Source: Candidatus Omnitrophota bacterium
GTDB lineage: Bacteria; Hinthialibacterota; Hinthialibacteria; OLB16
Length of the DNA: 7,386 bases
Direction of reading: 5' to 3'
NCBI GenBank assembly: GCA_020632575.1
Contig: JACKFH010000086.1
Coordinates: forward strand, 1 to 7,386
Shown one piece after another: positions 7,101 through 7,386 of the stretch. The first letter of the stretch is position 1, and each line of letters opens with the position of its first letter. The translations under genes and the position numbers were made by a program. The notes beneath the pieces were generated by a model, which saw only the letters and a program-made list of their open reading frames with translations, did not search any database and was not told the origin of the DNA.

Positions 7101-7272
7101 GCTTGTTCTTATCGGGTCCATGGCACGCGAAACAGTTCTCGGAGAGGATCGATCGCGCCTTTCGGGCGAGTTCTTTCTGGCTCATGATTTCGCCCCAACT
7201 CTGCCCAACCAGGGACAGGCCCGCAACGACTATCACTAAAAGTTCTATTTTCGGGAAATACCGGATCTCCAC
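4099..7272 (-). CDS. Large exported Planctomycete cytochrome C / DUF1549 / LamG-like / DUF1553 protein
   Basis: The product is about 1,057 residues and has the domain order typical of PVC genomes. Positions below count from the longer TTG start (7284). A signal anchor or peptide (IELLVIVVAGLSLVG, 13-27) is followed by a PSCyt1-type cytochrome C region with haem motif CFACH at 51-55 and a possible axial Met in MPPP at 103-106. DUF1549 (PSCyt2) covers about 155-360 with DLTGLPPT and a second CXXCH, CARCH at 336-340. A short coiled coil (385-415) precedes a LamG/concanavalin-like domain at about 470-645 (FSFSLWVKV, RIFIDGE, IDEFKVYDREL). DUF1553 (PSD1) covers about 750-1015 (NPLTARVAVNQFWQIFFGKGLV, HPELLDYLA, REITSTPLQALVILNDP). 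Start choice: GTG at 7270-7272 has GGAG 6 nt upstream, whereas the TTG at 7282-7284 has GAAGGA touching it, so I prefer GTG. The protein should act in the periplasm or at the cell surface, probably with the DUF1501 protein; its substrate is unknown, with carbohydrate breakdown commonly inferred from genome context. Confidence 0.92.
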   Translation of the reverse strand: MEIRYFPKIELLVIVVAGLSLVGQSWGEIMSQKELARKARSILSENCFACHGPDKNKRKAGMRLDTEEGLHESGVTQPVESGPPELIYRILSEDPSEVMPPPKAHKKPTQEEREILRQWVEAGAPYEGHWAFQPIERTTPPDVNNPEGWDPTPIDSYILNRLQEKGLEPSPMASKEKLIRRVSLDLTGLPPTLSEIDEFLNDDSPNAYERVVDRLLASPAYGERMANHWLDLARYADTYGYQNDRENRVWPWRDWLIRAFNKNQPYDQFVTWQLAGDLIPGATQDAILATAFNRLHRQTNEGGSVLEEFRVEYVADRTRTFGTTFLGMTFECARCHDHKFDPITQKDYYELTAFFANIDESGMYAHFTNAVPSPSLILYGEGERQKHQDLKDRIAGAEENLERTAIQAEDRFRDWLADEYRPVPSPDPVSYLPLDVLEATSTEDSTNPGYLASLSLDPKTVEGMKGEAAEFSGDNSISINHAGKFERTDPFSFSLWVKVQSEEPRQVVFHRSQAAEDAGSRGYELLLLDGHPAFSLVHFWPGNAIRVQSKEKLELERWTHLSITYDGSSRAEGVRIFIDGEESPLEVERDGLFKTIRYTVDGLDPPLTLAARFRDFGFKDGIIDEFKVYDRELNALEVRALATRHDLKSVLNNEISSLHAGEEDPDLSEYYLSAVDMPYADAMKAARDQREAEEKYVEGLSEIMVMKEMPEPRTTYVLNRGEYSNHGEEVTADTPPSILPFPSDLPRNRLGLAKWLFRPDNPLTARVAVNQFWQIFFGKGLVKTSEDFGNQGSVPTHPELLDYLASEFRNSGWDMKALCKRIVMSSTYRQDSTPSPELREKDPGNEWLARGPKQRLSAEQIRDSALAASGLLVEKIGGPSVKPYQPEGLWRDSSSVEYHQDEGDALHRRSMYTFIKRTVPPPMMTTFDATNREVCIARREITSTPLQALVILNDPQFVEAARVLAEKALAGEQDLDGRLERVFRTLTSREPDPKEREILRAAYQEQRDYFSEHPKEADGYVQEGEAPVPEDLDKVELAALTAVAQLGMNYEEFQVKQ

Positions 7273-7335
7273 AGAATTCTCCAATCCTTCAAACGCAAAA
7301 ACTCAAAACCCAGGGCTGTCCAGGTGATTCCCCTT

Positions 7336-7365
7336 ACTTTAACGCGGGAATGGCGGGGTCGACAA
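7336..7365 (-). promoter_or_regulatory. Possible promoter of the cytochrome/DUF1501 operon
   Basis: On the minus strand TTGTCG (7360-7365) and TAAAGT (7336-7341) stand 18 nt apart. Each matches four of six consensus positions, about 65 nt before the preferred GTG start. The match is weak and the location is its main support. The rest of 7285-7386 holds no gene, repeat or stem-loop that I can see. Confidence 0.25.
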
Positions 7366-7386
7366 GCGCACTATCCCTCCACCACC

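Noticed and set aside
1..7386. Mobile elements, CRISPR array, tRNA/rRNA genes, prophage or defence genes
   Set aside because: I found no repeated spacer pattern, terminal inverted repeats, transposase or integrase motifs, or tRNA-like cloverleaf. All long coding frames are explained by the listed genes.

Overview
The window looks like part of a chromosome from the Planctomycetota/Verrucomicrobiota (PVC) group. The evidence is the pair of a very large protein with Planctomycete-type cytochrome C, DUF1549, LamG-like and DUF1553 regions and a DUF1501 protein with a twin-arginine leader, plus the start of a sialate O-acetylesterase-like secreted protein. These families are greatly expanded in PVC bacteria. 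The exact lineage cannot be read from the sequence. Coding density is high and base composition is moderately GC-rich. I see no tRNA, rRNA, CRISPR array, insertion sequence or integration scar.

Layout. (1) Positions 1-217, minus strand: the N-terminus of a secreted SASA-type esterase that runs off the left edge. (2) 250-684 (or 696), minus strand: an Rrf2-family regulator that matches NsrR, the nitric-oxide-sensing Fe-S repressor. (3) 697-894: an AT-rich divergent intergenic region. It holds a sigma70-like promoter and, on top of its -10 element, a 23-bp imperfect palindrome that closely resembles the known NsrR operator. (4) 895-1275, plus strand: a group I truncated haemoglobin very similar to cyanobacterial GlbN. 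(5) 1276-1520: a 245-bp gap with a strong GC hairpin and a possible promoter. (6) 1521-2651, plus strand: phnW, 2-aminoethylphosphonate-pyruvate transaminase. (7) 2648-7272 (or 7284), minus strand: a two-gene operon, with the large cytochrome-type protein first and DUF1501 second, joined by an ATGA overlap. Its end overlaps the end of phnW by 4 bp, tail to tail.

How the genes work together. The clearest functional unit is regulator, operator and effector. NsrR would repress the truncated globin promoter, and nitric oxide would damage its Fe-S cluster and release globin expression for NO dioxygenation or binding. All parts of this circuit can be seen in about 1 kb. PhnW stands alone: the other enzymes of aminoethylphosphonate breakdown are not in the window. 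The cytochrome/DUF1501 operon is a typical PVC exported pair, often assumed to serve polymer or sulfated-glycan breakdown, but without an assigned reaction. No wholly new system is evident. The most interesting item is the NsrR-box/globin circuit in this phylogenetic setting.
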